Assembly: GCA_002320775.1 (NCBI GenBank)
Contig: DCKY01000110.1
Location: 1-24,340 of the forward strand
Source: Planctomycetes bacterium UBA1662
GTDB taxonomy: Bacteria; Planctomycetota; UBA8108
Reading direction: 5' to 3'
Length of the DNA stretch: 24,340 bases
Translations under genes and position numbers: made by a program
The notes under the pieces: generated by a model
Databases searched by the model: none
What the model was told of the DNA's origin: nothing
What the model saw: only the letters and a program-made list of their open reading frames with translations
Part shown: in pieces, positions 1 to 8,111 of the stretch
Numbering within the stretch: position 1 is the stretch's first letter
Layout: every line of letters begins with the position of its first letter

Positions 1-401
1 AAGAGCTCGCGGAAGGGCTCGACCTTGTTCTTGTGGCAGCAGAGATCGGGGTCGGTCTCGTAGAGCTTTTCGCCGAACTTCTTGACGAACTCCACCCCGA
101 AGAGGGTCGGCTTCCTGGCTACGAGGTTGACCCCCCACAGCTCCCTCAGTTCGTCGAGGAAGGTGAGGGTCTCCTTGAAGTGGAAGCCGGTGTCGATGAA
201 ATAGACCGGCAGCTCGGGACAGGTGTCCTTCACCATATGCAGGATGCACATGCCGCTCTTGCCGAAGGCGGTACTCATCATCAGGTTCTCTCCGAGCAGG
301 TCGTGGGCCCAGCGAATGAGCCTCCCGGGTTCGCGGTCGATTCCTTCTTCACGCGCGGCGAAGGCCGCCTGCTCTAACGTTGCCTGGTCGATGCGTGTCA
401 T
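1..401 (-). CDS. cysH: APS/PAPS reductase, 4Fe-4S type (3'-truncated by window edge)
   Basis: Reduces activated sulfate (APS or PAPS) to sulfite in cytoplasmic sulfate assimilation. Only the first 133 codons lie in the window. The adenylyl-sulfate loop appears as STAFGKSG (residues 43-50), followed by FIDTGFHF (68-75), both hallmarks of the CysH fold. The pair Cys121-Cys122, in CCHKNKVEP, matches the first half of the CC...CxxC iron-sulfur motif. That motif marks the APS-using assimilatory type; E. coli-type PAPS reductases lack the CC pair. The second CxxC and the catalytic C-terminal Cys lie outside the window, so the APS/PAPS choice is inferred. The ATG at 401-399 overlaps the stop of the upstream siroheme gene by four bases (ATGA), giving one operon with translational coupling. 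Confidence 0.93.
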   Translation of the reverse strand, partial: MTRIDQATLEQAAFAAREEGIDREPGRLIRWAHDLLGENLMMSTAFGKSGMCILHMVKDTCPELPVYFIDTGFHFKETLTFLDELRELWGVNLVARKPTLFGVEFVKKFGEKLYETDPDLCCHKNKVEPFREL

Positions 402-1651
402 GATGAGAGCCCCGCCTCCAGCGCCGCCGTCAGCTGTTCCCGCAGACGAACGACCTCTCCTACGAGGATAAGGGAGGGCGGCCTGATGTCGGCCGCGGCG
501 GCTTCACGAACGATTTCCGACAGCTCGGAGCAGATGACGCGTTCGCCGGGCAAGGTTCCGTTCTCGACGATGGCCACGGGGGTCTCCTCTCTGACACCCT
601 CGGCCCGGAGATCCTCGACAACTTGCTCGAGCCGGTTGACCGCCATGAAGTAGACGAAGGTCGTTCCCCGCGTCGCCTTCTCGTTGAGATCTTCGTTCGT
701 GGAGTCGTCCTTCATGGCGTGTCCGCTGCGAATGATCACCTCGCTGGCGACCTCCCGGTGGGTCACTGGTATGCCGGCCGAGATCGCAACCGAGCAGAGG
801 GCGGAGACTCCCGGAACAATCTCGTAGTCGATGCCGGCCTCGGCCAGGGCGATCATTTCTTCAGCGCCGCGTCCAAAGAGCACCGGGTCGCCGCCCTTCA
901 GCCGGACCACACTTCGTCCCTCGCTCGCGGCGGAGATCATCAGCTCGACGGGATCGATTTCGCGGCCGCAGCCGACCTCCTTGCCGACATAGATCTTTTC
1001 CGCGCTCCGCGGGATCAGCCCGAGCACCTCTTCGCTGACCAGCCGGTCGTGGCAGACGACCTCGGCGTTTTTGAGCAGCCCGGCGGCCTTCACCGTCAAC
1101 AGGCCGGGGTCGCCGGGGCCCGCGCCGACCAGGTAGACCTTCCCCGGCGAGGCCGCGGGTTGCTTTTTCCCGGCCGGAGCTTCCGCCTTCGCGGTCTCCC
1201 TGGCTTCAAGCCAGCTCTCGAGCTGCCGGCTGACGGCGGCTACCAGCGCCGGGTCCTGCCCATCGCTCGAGAGCGCCAGCTTCAGCGCGCCTGCGTCAAC
1301 CAGGCCCGGGACGTGGAAGTCACAGAGCCCCTCGTCCTCGGCGCTGTTGAAGAGGATGCCGAGTTCCTGCGCTTCTTCTTTCACGCTCTCGGATAGCTTG
1401 CGGTCTCCGGTGGCTGTCAAGACCAGGTCGGCCTTCTCGATGTCGCCCCGGCGGTAGGTCCGCTTCTTCCAATCGAGCTTGCCCTTTTCGTCAAGTCCGG
1501 TGATCTCTTCAAGGGCTTCCGGGCTGATGACAGTTACCCTTGCGCCGGCCGTCAGCAGCCTGCGGATTCTCCTGAGAGCCACGGAGCCGCCGCCGACGAG
1601 GGTCACCCGGCGGTTCTCGAGCTTATGAAAGAGAGGGTAGAGGGAGCTCAC
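398..1651 (-). CDS. cysG: Siroheme synthase: precorrin-2 dehydrogenase fused to uroporphyrinogen-III C-methyltransferase
   Basis: Makes siroheme for sulfite/nitrite reductase from uroporphyrinogen III. Residues 1-150 are a Met8/CysG-N Rossmann domain with the NAD loop GGGSVALRR (20-28). Residues 171-417 are a SAM-dependent methyltransferase with VGAGPGDPGLL, RLKGGDPVLFGRG and PVTHRE. The order is that of E. coli CysG, but the protein is about 40 residues shorter: a short Ala/Pro/Lys-rich linker (about 150-170) stands where CysG has its dimerisation helices. By eye, Glu105 falls where CysG has catalytic Asp104, with an Asp next to it; the double Ser of the CysG Ser128 site is kept. The start is GTG at 1651, with AAGGA 11 nt upstream and no in-frame ATG before it. 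It is followed by cysH with a 4-nt overlap, consistent with a sulfite-producing and siroheme-supplying operon. Confidence 0.94.
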   Translation of the reverse strand: MSSLYPLFHKLENRRVTLVGGGSVALRRIRRLLTAGARVTVISPEALEEITGLDEKGKLDWKKRTYRRGDIEKADLVLTATGDRKLSESVKEEAQELGILFNSAEDEGLCDFHVPGLVDAGALKLALSSDGQDPALVAAVSRQLESWLEARETAKAEAPAGKKQPAASPGKVYLVGAGPGDPGLLTVKAAGLLKNAEVVCHDRLVSEEVLGLIPRSAEKIYVGKEVGCGREIDPVELMISAASEGRSVVRLKGGDPVLFGRGAEEMIALAEAGIDYEIVPGVSALCSVAISAGIPVTHREVASEVIIRSGHAMKDDSTNEDLNEKATRGTTFVYFMAVNRLEQVVEDLRAEGVREETPVAIVENGTLPGERVICSELSEIVREAAAADIRPPSLILVGEVVRLREQLTAALEAGLSS

Positions 1652-1677
1652 GGAAATGACTGTCCTTCAGTTGGTAT

Positions 1678-1702
1678 AAAAAAACCGTCCTTGTGGGGAC
1701 GG
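1678..1702 (-). terminator. Intrinsic terminator in the leader of the siroheme synthase gene
   Basis: Read on the minus strand, CCGTCC, loop CCACAA and GGACGG form a 6-bp GC-only stem followed directly by seven T. It sits 26 nt upstream of the GTG start of the siroheme synthase gene, and no same-strand gene of standard size precedes it. It therefore looks like an attenuator in the 5' leader, or the end of a short upstream transcript. No known riboswitch consensus was recognised in front of it. Confidence 0.75.
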
Positions 1703-2077
1703 GTTACGCTGAATCTTCTGGCGGAGGAGGGGACGGCGGCGGAAGCCTGGAGGGCTGTTTGCTTTTGCCGACCCGGGGAATCAAGAACTCAGAGGGCGAA
1801 CCCATCGGGAACAACATGGCTGGCACACAGGGAGCGCATGCGCGCCCCCCTGATACAGGTACAGTTGTCTTTTCCCAACTTGATAGGCATCTTTGAGTTA
1901 CCACGATGATTGTCGAACCCTCAAGCATAGATCTTCCAACTCAGGATTACAAGCTTGGCGGAAAACCTTTCGGGTAATTGAGGTTCCGTAAATGCATCGA
2001 GCCCGCATCTCTTGGTATCATCTCGTCTTCTCGATATTTAATTTCTCTAGAACCTGAAGAAAGCCCCGGGGATATCC
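1703..2077. other. Intergenic region between divergent cysG and M28 peptidase genes
   Basis: There is no convincing protein gene in this 375-bp stretch. A minus-strand reading frame of 74 codons (1704-1928) ends at the base of the terminator stem. Its codons are mixed and its C-terminus is a proline run, so it is kept only as a possible leader ORF. A 10-bp palindrome GCGCATGCGC lies at 1834-1843. On the minus strand AGTTG and CAACT (about 1864-1882) can form a short hairpin. No match to SAM, cobalamin or T-box consensus was recognised by eye. Confidence 0.5.
2012..2040 (+). promoter_or_regulatory. Candidate sigma70-like promoter of the M28 peptidase gene
   Basis: TTGGTA (2012-2017) and TATTTA (2035-2040) are separated by 17 bp, in an AT-richer patch about 40 bp before the start codon. 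The -35 matches the consensus at 4 of 6 positions and the -10 is weak, so this is only a candidate. Confidence 0.35.
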
Positions 2078-3580
2078 ATGTTCACCAGCGCAGTCCTATG
2101 TTGTCTTACCCTGAGTACCCTGGCCCAGCAGGAGGTCGATCCGGCCTATCGGCAGGGCTATGAAAAGATCGACAAGAAGGAGATCTATTCGTGGATCGAG
2201 TTTCTCTCCTCCGATGAGCTGGCGGGCCGGGATACGGGCACAGCCGGCTACAACGTGGCCTCGAAGTACGTCGCCTCGGAGATGGAGGCGATGGGAGTCC
2301 AGCCGGGCAATAAGGGCTCCTTCTTCCAGCCCTTCTCGATGGTCCGGCGCCAGAGGCTTCTGAACGAGGCCTATCTTTCCATCAAGGGCGCGGACGGCAA
2401 AGAGGAGAAGATCGAGCTGAAGGGCAAGGTGGGTGTTGTCTCCCGCCGGGATGTTCGCTGGAAAGAACGCTGGGTATTCGCCGGCAAGGGGAACGGCTCC
2501 GATTCCGACAGCCGGGATGTTTTTCACGGCCTGCCGGTGAAGGACAGCGTCGTCCTGATCGCGCCGGATAAGGGCGAAGCGGGGCGCTGGGCCTGGGGAG
2601 CCCGGGCCGCCGGCGCGCGGCGGATCGTGGTCGTCTCGGATGAGCAGGCCCGCCGCCGGATCGGCTCGCGCCTGCCCCAGCGAGCCCGCTATCGCATCGA
2701 GGCGGAGTGGTCTCCCGCGGGCGATGACGAGATTGTCTACATCACATCCGATATAGCCGACAGGATCCTGAAGCGCTGGGATACGAGCCTCGAGAAGATG
2801 AGGAAATCCGGCGGCGGCGGCAGGGTTCTCGACGGGGCCGAGTTTGAGCTGGTGGTCGAGCTGAAGGAAACGATCGACAAGACGCGCAATGTCGTGGGCT
2901 TCATTCCCGGAAGCGATCCGGAACTCAGGGACGAGGCGGTGGTCATAGGCGGCCACCTTGATCATGTCGGTGAGCATGACGGCAAGATTTTTAACGGGGC
3001 GGATGACAACGCCTCGGGCTCAACCGCCCTGCTGGCAGTCTGCCGGGCGTTGATGGCCAATCCGCGCCGCCCGCGGCGGAGTACCGTGATCGTCTTTTTC
3101 GGCGCCGAGGAGCGAGGTCTGCATGGCTCGCGTTATTATGTCGACAACCCGACCCTGCCGATCGAAAAGATGGTCTGCATGTTCAATATGGACATGGTCG
3201 GGCGCAACGAGGAGCGCCGCGACCGTTCCGGGAAGGTGACGGAGAAGGCCGCGGACAATGTCGATTGTCTTCATGTCATTGGCTCGAAGCGTCACAGCCT
3301 GGAGCTTGACCCCTGGATCCATAAGGTCAACGGCCCCATCGGTTTCAAGTTCGAGTACGACGAGGAGGGGGTCTGGAACCGCAGCGACCAGTATAATTTC
3401 GCCGCCAAGGGAGTACCGGTCACCTTCTTCTTCGCCGGCTTCCACGCGGATTACCACAAGCCGACCGATACCATCGAGAAGATCAACTTCGATAAGGTGA
3501 CGCGTGTGTCGAGGCTGGTCTACTCGCTTGTTTTCGAGGTGGGCGATCGTCCGCGGCGCCTGCGTAATAACCGCCTCTAG
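2078..3580 (+). CDS. Exported M28 family zinc aminopeptidase/carboxypeptidase
   Basis: Predicted co-catalytic two-zinc exopeptidase acting outside the cytoplasm. The M28 core and all expected ligands are visible: His293 in GGHLDH, Asp309 in GADDNASG, the Glu344-Glu345 pair in GAEERGLHGS, Asp372 in NMDMVG, and His460 in YHKPTDTIEK. Residues of about 120-250 between the N-terminal segment and the catalytic core resemble a protease-associated (PA) insert. The N-terminus is a short hydrophobic stretch ending LAQQ that looks like a signal peptide, but it has no basic residues before it. An in-frame stop at 2048-2050 rules out a longer N-terminus. Ribosome-binding complementarity is weak. The substrate cannot be told from sequence. 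A 92-bp gap separates it from the superoxide dismutase gene. Confidence 0.92.
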   Translation: MFTSAVLCCLTLSTLAQQEVDPAYRQGYEKIDKKEIYSWIEFLSSDELAGRDTGTAGYNVASKYVASEMEAMGVQPGNKGSFFQPFSMVRRQRLLNEAYLSIKGADGKEEKIELKGKVGVVSRRDVRWKERWVFAGKGNGSDSDSRDVFHGLPVKDSVVLIAPDKGEAGRWAWGARAAGARRIVVVSDEQARRRIGSRLPQRARYRIEAEWSPAGDDEIVYITSDIADRILKRWDTSLEKMRKSGGGGRVLDGAEFELVVELKETIDKTRNVVGFIPGSDPELRDEAVVIGGHLDHVGEHDGKIFNGADDNASGSTALLAVCRALMANPRRPRRSTVIVFFGAEERGLHGSRYYVDNPTLPIEKMVCMFNMDMVGRNEERRDRSGKVTEKAADNVDCLHVIGSKRHSLELDPWIHKVNGPIGFKFEYDEEGVWNRSDQYNFAAKGVPVTFFFAGFHADYHKPTDTIEKINFDKVTRVSRLVYSLVFEVGDRPRRLRNNRL

Positions 3581-3672
3581 GTCTGGACGCGACGCGCCTG
3601 ACTATATAGAATCGCCGGTCGCCACAGCTTATTGTCGCAATCAAATCTACACAGCCCTCCAGGAGGAACCCG

Positions 3673-4281
3673 ATGGCTTACGAATTACCAGCTCTCCCAT
3701 ACGCTCACGATGCGCTCGAGCCCCATATCGACGCCCGGACGATGGAGATCCACCACGGCAAGCACCACCAGGCGTATATCAACAACGTGAACGGAGCGCT
3801 CGAAGGTAACGAAGAGCTCTCCGGGAAGTCGGTTGAGGATCTGGTGAGCGACCTGGACTCCGTCCCGGAAGACATTCGCGGCGCTGTTCGCAACAATGGC
3901 GGGGGCCACGCCAACCACAGCCTCTTCTGGAGCGTCATGGGCCCCGGTAAGGGCGGTGAGCCAGGCGGTGATCTCGGAGCGGCGATCGATGCTACCTTCG
4001 GGAGCTTTGATGCTTTCAAGGATGCCTTCGCCCAGGCTGGAGCAACCCGCTTCGGATCCGGCTGGGCCTGGCTGGTTGTCGATGGCGGTAATCTCGCGGT
4101 GACGAGCACCGCGAACCAGGATAGCCCGCTGATGGAAGGCAAGACGCCCATCCTCGGTCTGGACGTCTGGGAGCATGCCTACTATCTCAACTACCAGAAC
4201 CGTCGCCCGGACTATATCGGCGCCTTCTGGAACGTCGTTGACTGGGACGCGGTGGCGGCCCGATTTGCGGCGGCGAGCTGA
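3673..4281 (+). CDS. sodA: Superoxide dismutase, Mn-type of the Fe/Mn family
   Basis: Dismutates superoxide to peroxide and dioxygen. At 202 residues it has normal family length. The metal ligands are His27 (in EIHHGKHHQAY), His82 (in GGGHANHSLFW), Asp164 and His168 (in LDVWEHAYY). The GGGHANHS motif, together with Gln149 in STANQDSPL in place of the FeSOD-specific Gln near the second His, points to manganese, although a cambialistic enzyme cannot be excluded. No signal peptide is present, so it is cytoplasmic. A perfect AGGAGG at 3661-3666, 6 nt before the ATG, fixes the start and suggests strong translation. A TATATAGAAT stretch at 3603-3612 could be a -10 region for its own promoter. A strong terminator follows, so it is probably monocistronic or the last gene of its unit. 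Confidence 0.97.
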   Translation: MAYELPALPYAHDALEPHIDARTMEIHHGKHHQAYINNVNGALEGNEELSGKSVEDLVSDLDSVPEDIRGAVRNNGGGHANHSLFWSVMGPGKGGEPGGDLGAAIDATFGSFDAFKDAFAQAGATRFGSGWAWLVVDGGNLAVTSTANQDSPLMEGKTPILGLDVWEHAYYLNYQNRRPDYIGAFWNVVDWDAVAARFAAAS

Positions 4282-4303
4282 ACTGTCAGAAAGCTGAATA
4301 CCA

Positions 4304-4344
4304 GGGACGCGGACTCTCCTCGAGAGGTCGCGTCCCGTTTTTTT
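4304..4344 (+). terminator. Intrinsic terminator of the superoxide dismutase gene
   Basis: GGGACGCG (4304-4311) pairs perfectly with CGCGTCCC (4329-4336). After a two-base mismatch the stem continues as CTCTC/GAGAG around a 3-nt loop. Seven T follow at 4338-4344. It separates the superoxide dismutase gene from the convergent TSP3 gene, whose stop is at 4358. Confidence 0.9.
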
Positions 4345-4357
4345 GCATCTCCGCCGG

Positions 4358-7300
4358 TTATTGTTCGCAGGTGAGGCCGCCGCCGGGCGTCGGGTCGGGA
4401 CCTGGTTCCGGGAACGGCGCCTGGGGAGGTTGCCCGCTTGAGAAGAAGTAGAGCACCAGGAAGATCGGGTCGGCGATATCGAGACGATTGTCGTCATTGG
4501 CATCGCCGGCGGCCTGGCAGGGGGTCACAGAGGAGCCGAAGAGGAAGCCCAGAACCGAGATGGGATCGGAGATGTCGATCCTTCCATCCCGGTTCGCGTC
4601 TCCCCTGATCCATTCATAGGGGCCTTCACACGCATCCCCGATGCCGTCTCCGTCAGAGTCCTGTTGCGCCGGGTTGGCGACGGTGACGCAATTGTCGAGA
4701 GAGTTCTCCACCCCATCGTCATCGTAATCCGGGCGCCGGACAATCGTGTCGCAGGCGTCTCCAATGCCGTCTTCATCCGCGTCTATTTGCGCAGGGTTTT
4801 CGTCATAGGGGCAGTTGTCCTCTGTGTCATCGATGCCATCGTTGTCATCGTCAGGGTCGCAAAAGTCGCCAAGAGTGTCGCCATCAAGATCGGACTGGTT
4901 CGAGTTGTAGACCAGTGGACAGTTGTCTTCGAAATCGAGATGGCCGTCAGCGTCCCGGTCCATGTCGGCGCAGGCGTCGCCGATTCCATCATCGTTGAAG
5001 TCCTGCTGGATGAAATTAGAGACGGTCGGGCAATTGTCAATGCTGTCCGGGACGGTGTCGTTGTCGTCATCCTGGTCGCAGGCATCTCCGAGGGGATCCC
5101 CATCGTTGTTCTCCTGGTCGGGGTTGGGCCGCAGCAGGCAATTGTCGAGCAGGTCATCGACGCCGTCGTTGTCATCATCGGGGTCACACTCATCGCCCAG
5201 GCCGTCGCTGTCACGGTCGATCTGGGCCGGGTTCAGGATCACCAGGCAGTTGTCGGCCTGGTTGCGGACCCCGTCTCCATCGACGTCCTCATCGGGGTCG
5301 CAGTGATCGCCGAGTCCGTCATCGTTCGAGTCCTGCTGCTGGGTATTCGGGATCAGCGGACAGTTGTCGCAGGCATCGCCGAGCCCATCAGCATCGTTGT
5401 CAGCCAGGGTGGGGTCATGGTCGAGCGGGCAGTTGTCGCAGACATTGCCGATTCCATCTTCATCGAAGTCCTCCTGGTTGGAGTTCTGGATTCCTTCGCA
5501 ATTGTCGAGATGATCAAAGACGCCATCGTTGTCCGTGTCTTGCAGTATCACATCGCAGGCATCCCCGATCCCGTTTCGATCACTGTCAACCTGGGTGGAG
5601 TTTGAGTCGGTGGGACAGTTGTCGTTGCTGTCCGGGATCCCGTCATTGTCGTCGTCCCAGTCGCAGGCGTCTCCGAGCTGATCGTTGTCGCTATTGAGCT
5701 GGCCTGTGTTCGCGAGCTGGGCGCAGTTGTCGCGGAAGTCGGGAATGTTGTCGCCGTCATCGTCAGGGTCGCAGACATCACCAAGCCCATCTTCATCGTT
5801 GTCGTCCTGCAGGTGGTTGCTGATTCTCTTGCAGTTGTCACAGGCGTTACCGTGCCCATCTCCATCGCTGTCCTGCTGGTCGGAGTTGGGGACGGTCGGG
5901 CAGTTGTCCTCGCCGTCGAGGACCCCATCGTCGTCCTGGTCTGAATCGCAGGCATCTCCCTCGCCGTCACCGTCGGAGTCAAACTGCTCAGGGTTGTAGA
6001 TGCCGGGGCAGTTGTCTTCAAAGTCCTCGATGCCGTCTTCATCGTTGTCGATATCGCAGGGGTCGCCGATGCCATCCAGGTCGCGGTCAAGCTGGTCAGG
6101 GTTGGCGGCGGTGAGGCAATTGTCCTCTTCGTTGGGAACCCCATCATTGTCAGCGTCGTCGTCGCAGGCGTCCCCAAGCGAATCGCCATCGGCGTTCAGC
6201 TGATCCTCGTTTCTTGTCTCGGGACAGTTGTCCTCGAGGTTGGTGAGACCATCGCCATCGGCATCATCGTCGCAGGCGTTGCCGAGGCCGTCTCCATCCG
6301 CGTCTTCCTGTTCCGGGTTGGATGCAGTCGTACAATTGTCGCAGCTGTCTCCGATTTCGTCGGAGTCGCTGTCGAGCTGCTCAGGGTTGGTCGTCTCGGG
6401 GCAATTGTCACAGACGTCTCCCAGGCTGTCGTTGTCCCTGTTTTCCTGCCGGGGGTTCCGTAGGAAAAAGCAATTGTCGCAGGCATTACCGAAGCCATCG
6501 GAGTCGATGTCGAGCTGGTTGGCGTTGGCTACCAGGGGACAATTGTCACAGACGTCTCCGAAGCCATCGCCATCGAGGTCGCGCTGGCTCAGGTTGACGT
6601 CGGCAGGGCAGTTGTCACAGTCGTCGCCAATTCCGTCCGAATCCGAGTCGGGCTGTTCAGGGTTGGAGATGGAGGAGCAATTGTCACAGCTGTCGCCGAC
6701 ACCGTCGGAGTCGGAATCAGCCTGGCCCGGGTTGGCGGCCAGGGGGCAATTGTCGCAGCCATCGCCGAGACCGTCGGCATCGGAGTCAACCTGGGATGGG
6801 TTGGGAGCGAGCAGGCAGTTGTCGCAGGCATCGCCGATGCCATCCGAATCGGAGTCTTCCTGGGCGGGGTTGGCGAGGTCGGGGCAATTGTCGCTGGAGT
6901 TGAGGATGGCGTCATTATCCGCGTCGTTGTCGCAGGCATTGCCGATGCCATCGGAGTCTTCGTCCGCCTGGGATGGGTTGAACTCCGCCGGACAGTTGTC
7001 GCAGCCGTCCCCGATCCGGTCCTTGTCATCGTCCGCCTGGGCTGGGTTCGCGCTCAGGCGGCAATTGTCGCACGAGTCGCCGGCTCCATCTCCATCAAGG
7101 TCTTCCTGGCCGGGATTGGCGGACTGCGGGCAATTGTCACAGGCATCGCCGAGCCGGTCGCCATCGAAATCGGCCTGGTCCGGGTTGGAGGCCAAGGGGC
7201 AGTTGTCGCAGGCATCACCATCGCCGTCACCATCGGAGTCCTCCTGGCCCGGGTCGGGTGTGGAGGGGCAGGTGTCGCAGGCATTGCCGATGCCATCGCC

Positions 7301-7933
7301 GTCATCGTCCTCCTGGCCGGGGTTCGCGTTTCCCGGGCAGGTGTCGCAGGCATTGCCGACGCCGTCGTTGTCGCTGTCAACCTGGTCCGCATTCGCGAGA
7401 GCCGGGCAATTGTCCACGCCGTTGTCGTGTCCGTCGCCATCGTTGTCGAGCTGGCAGGCATCGCCGATATTGTCGGCGTTGCTGTCTTCCTGTCCCGGGT
7501 TTGGATCATCGGGACAGTTGTCACAGAAATTACCGATGCCATCTCCATCGGTGTCTACCTGGATCTGGTTTGTTCTTTCCGGACAGTTGTCGCAGGCGTC
7601 ACCGAAGAAGTCCCCATCGCTATTTTCCTGTCCGGCATTTGCCTGGCCCGGACAGTTGTCGCAGATTGTTCCGATTCCGTCGCCATCGTTGTCGAGCTGG
7701 TTGAAATTCCTGTTGGTCGGGCAGTTGTCGCAGAGGTCTCCAATCCCGTCTCCATCGGAGTCCAGCTGCGCGGAGTTGCTGAGGAGGGGACAGTTGTCGC
7801 GGGCGTCCAGGATGCCATCGGCATCGGCATCCTGGGCCCGGAGCTGCGCTGGCGAAAGCACAGCGAACATCAACAGCGCAAGCGCCGCGATGCCCGGAAT
7901 CCTGGACTCATGTCTTGTCGAGCCGCCTGTCAT
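4358..7933 (-). CDS. Giant secreted thrombospondin type 3 repeat protein with C-terminal dockerin-like module
   Basis: A 1191-residue exported, extremely acidic calcium-binding protein. Residues 1-34 are a signal peptide with a basic start, a hydrophobic core (about AALALLMFAVL) and a cleavage site near LRAQ. Residues 35-1103 are about 53 consecutive acidic loops of the DxDxDGxGDxCDNCP type, each TSP3-like with Asp/Asn calcium ligands and Cys pairs suited to disulfides. Residues 1104-1191 hold two EF-hand-like loops (1112-1123 and 1144-1155) each followed by a hydrophobic helix, the planctomycete dockerin-like module, and then a proline-rich tail. No enzymatic domain is present. A structural, adhesive or envelope role is likely but inferred. 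The open frame extends to 7975, but ATG 7933 is preferred because GAGGA lies 9 nt before it and it gives a normal signal peptide. It lies downstream of a CNNM gene across a 230-bp leader. Confidence 0.9.
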   Translation of the reverse strand: MTGGSTRHESRIPGIAALALLMFAVLSPAQLRAQDADADGILDARDNCPLLSNSAQLDSDGDGIGDLCDNCPTNRNFNQLDNDGDGIGTICDNCPGQANAGQENSDGDFFGDACDNCPERTNQIQVDTDGDGIGNFCDNCPDDPNPGQEDSNADNIGDACQLDNDGDGHDNGVDNCPALANADQVDSDNDGVGNACDTCPGNANPGQEDDDGDGIGNACDTCPSTPDPGQEDSDGDGDGDACDNCPLASNPDQADFDGDRLGDACDNCPQSANPGQEDLDGDGAGDSCDNCRLSANPAQADDDKDRIGDGCDNCPAEFNPSQADEDSDGIGNACDNDADNDAILNSSDNCPDLANPAQEDSDSDGIGDACDNCLLAPNPSQVDSDADGLGDGCDNCPLAANPGQADSDSDGVGDSCDNCSSISNPEQPDSDSDGIGDDCDNCPADVNLSQRDLDGDGFGDVCDNCPLVANANQLDIDSDGFGNACDNCFFLRNPRQENRDNDSLGDVCDNCPETTNPEQLDSDSDEIGDSCDNCTTASNPEQEDADGDGLGNACDDDADGDGLTNLEDNCPETRNEDQLNADGDSLGDACDDDADNDGVPNEEDNCLTAANPDQLDRDLDGIGDPCDIDNDEDGIEDFEDNCPGIYNPEQFDSDGDGEGDACDSDQDDDGVLDGEDNCPTVPNSDQQDSDGDGHGNACDNCKRISNHLQDDNDEDGLGDVCDPDDDGDNIPDFRDNCAQLANTGQLNSDNDQLGDACDWDDDNDGIPDSNDNCPTDSNSTQVDSDRNGIGDACDVILQDTDNDGVFDHLDNCEGIQNSNQEDFDEDGIGNVCDNCPLDHDPTLADNDADGLGDACDNCPLIPNTQQQDSNDDGLGDHCDPDEDVDGDGVRNQADNCLVILNPAQIDRDSDGLGDECDPDDDNDGVDDLLDNCLLRPNPDQENNDGDPLGDACDQDDDNDTVPDSIDNCPTVSNFIQQDFNDDGIGDACADMDRDADGHLDFEDNCPLVYNSNQSDLDGDTLGDFCDPDDDNDGIDDTEDNCPYDENPAQIDADEDGIGDACDTIVRRPDYDDDGVENSLDNCVTVANPAQQDSDGDGIGDACEGPYEWIRGDANRDGRIDISDPISVLGFLFGSSVTPCQAAGDANDDNRLDIADPIFLVLYFFSSGQPPQAPFPEPGPDPTPGGGLTCEQ
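4625..7831 (-). repeat. Coding tandem array of about 53 TSP3 calcium-binding repeats
   Basis: Units were counted by hand in the translation. The first 23 loops (residues 35-543) are almost all 23-residue units in direct succession, broken by only two 13-residue units. From loop 24 onward, 13- and 23-residue units mostly alternate, giving the 36-residue period usual in TSP3 proteins. At DNA level the units share short cores such as CAGTTGTCGCAGGCATC (plus strand), but no long identical copies were noticed. This suggests old duplications rather than recent slippage. Confidence 0.9.
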
Positions 7934-8066
7934 CAAACTCATTCCTCGCCGAGGGTGCCGATACGCTACTGCCATCTGGATGGGCTCCAGGGAAAAGCAC
8001 CGGCTGACTTGTCAGATCCCCTTCCAACAGGGGTATTTATACAATTTGCCGAATTTCAATATTACA

Positions 8067-8083
8067 GGCGAGGGGATTCGAAC
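8067..8083 (-). other. tRNA T-arm-like 17-mer in the leader of the TSP3 gene
   Basis: On the minus strand GTTCGAATCCCCTCGCC reads like the 3' end of a tRNA: a T-loop followed by the 3' acceptor strand. The upstream bases do not pair to close a T-stem, and no GGCGAGG acceptor partner lies upstream, so there is no intact tRNA. It may be an attachment-site remnant, a T-loop within a leader RNA, or chance. Confidence 0.3.
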
Positions 8084-8093
8084 TTCAACCTCA

Positions 8094-8110
8094 CAGGGGA
8101 GAAGTCCCTG
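8094..8110 (-). other. Hairpin at the start of the predicted TSP3 leader RNA
   Basis: CAGGG and CCCTG form a 5-bp stem around a 7-nt loop, just downstream of the candidate -10 box. There is no T-run, so it is not an intrinsic terminator. It could stabilise the mRNA 5' end. Confidence 0.35.
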
Positions 8111-8111
8111 G

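Noticed and set aside
623..1396. A 257-codon plus-strand frame opposite the siroheme synthase gene
   Set aside because: The minus-strand frame has clear CysG motifs; the opposite frame shows no recognisable domain.
1704..1928. A 74-codon minus-strand ORF before the cysG terminator as a normal gene
   Set aside because: Mixed codon use, a proline-run C-terminus and no family; kept only as a possible leader ORF in the attenuator finding.
4664..5605. A 313-codon plus-strand frame rich in Val/Ile opposite the TSP3 array
   Set aside because: The reverse complement of GAT/GAC repeats reads as Ile/Val codons, so the hydrophobic pattern is a by-product of the repeat; no start signals or family match.
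6500..7700. The regular 69-bp periodic DNA as a CRISPR-like array
   Set aside because: The period matches 23 codons in an open frame, the units diverge gradually, and there are no constant repeats with unrelated spacers.
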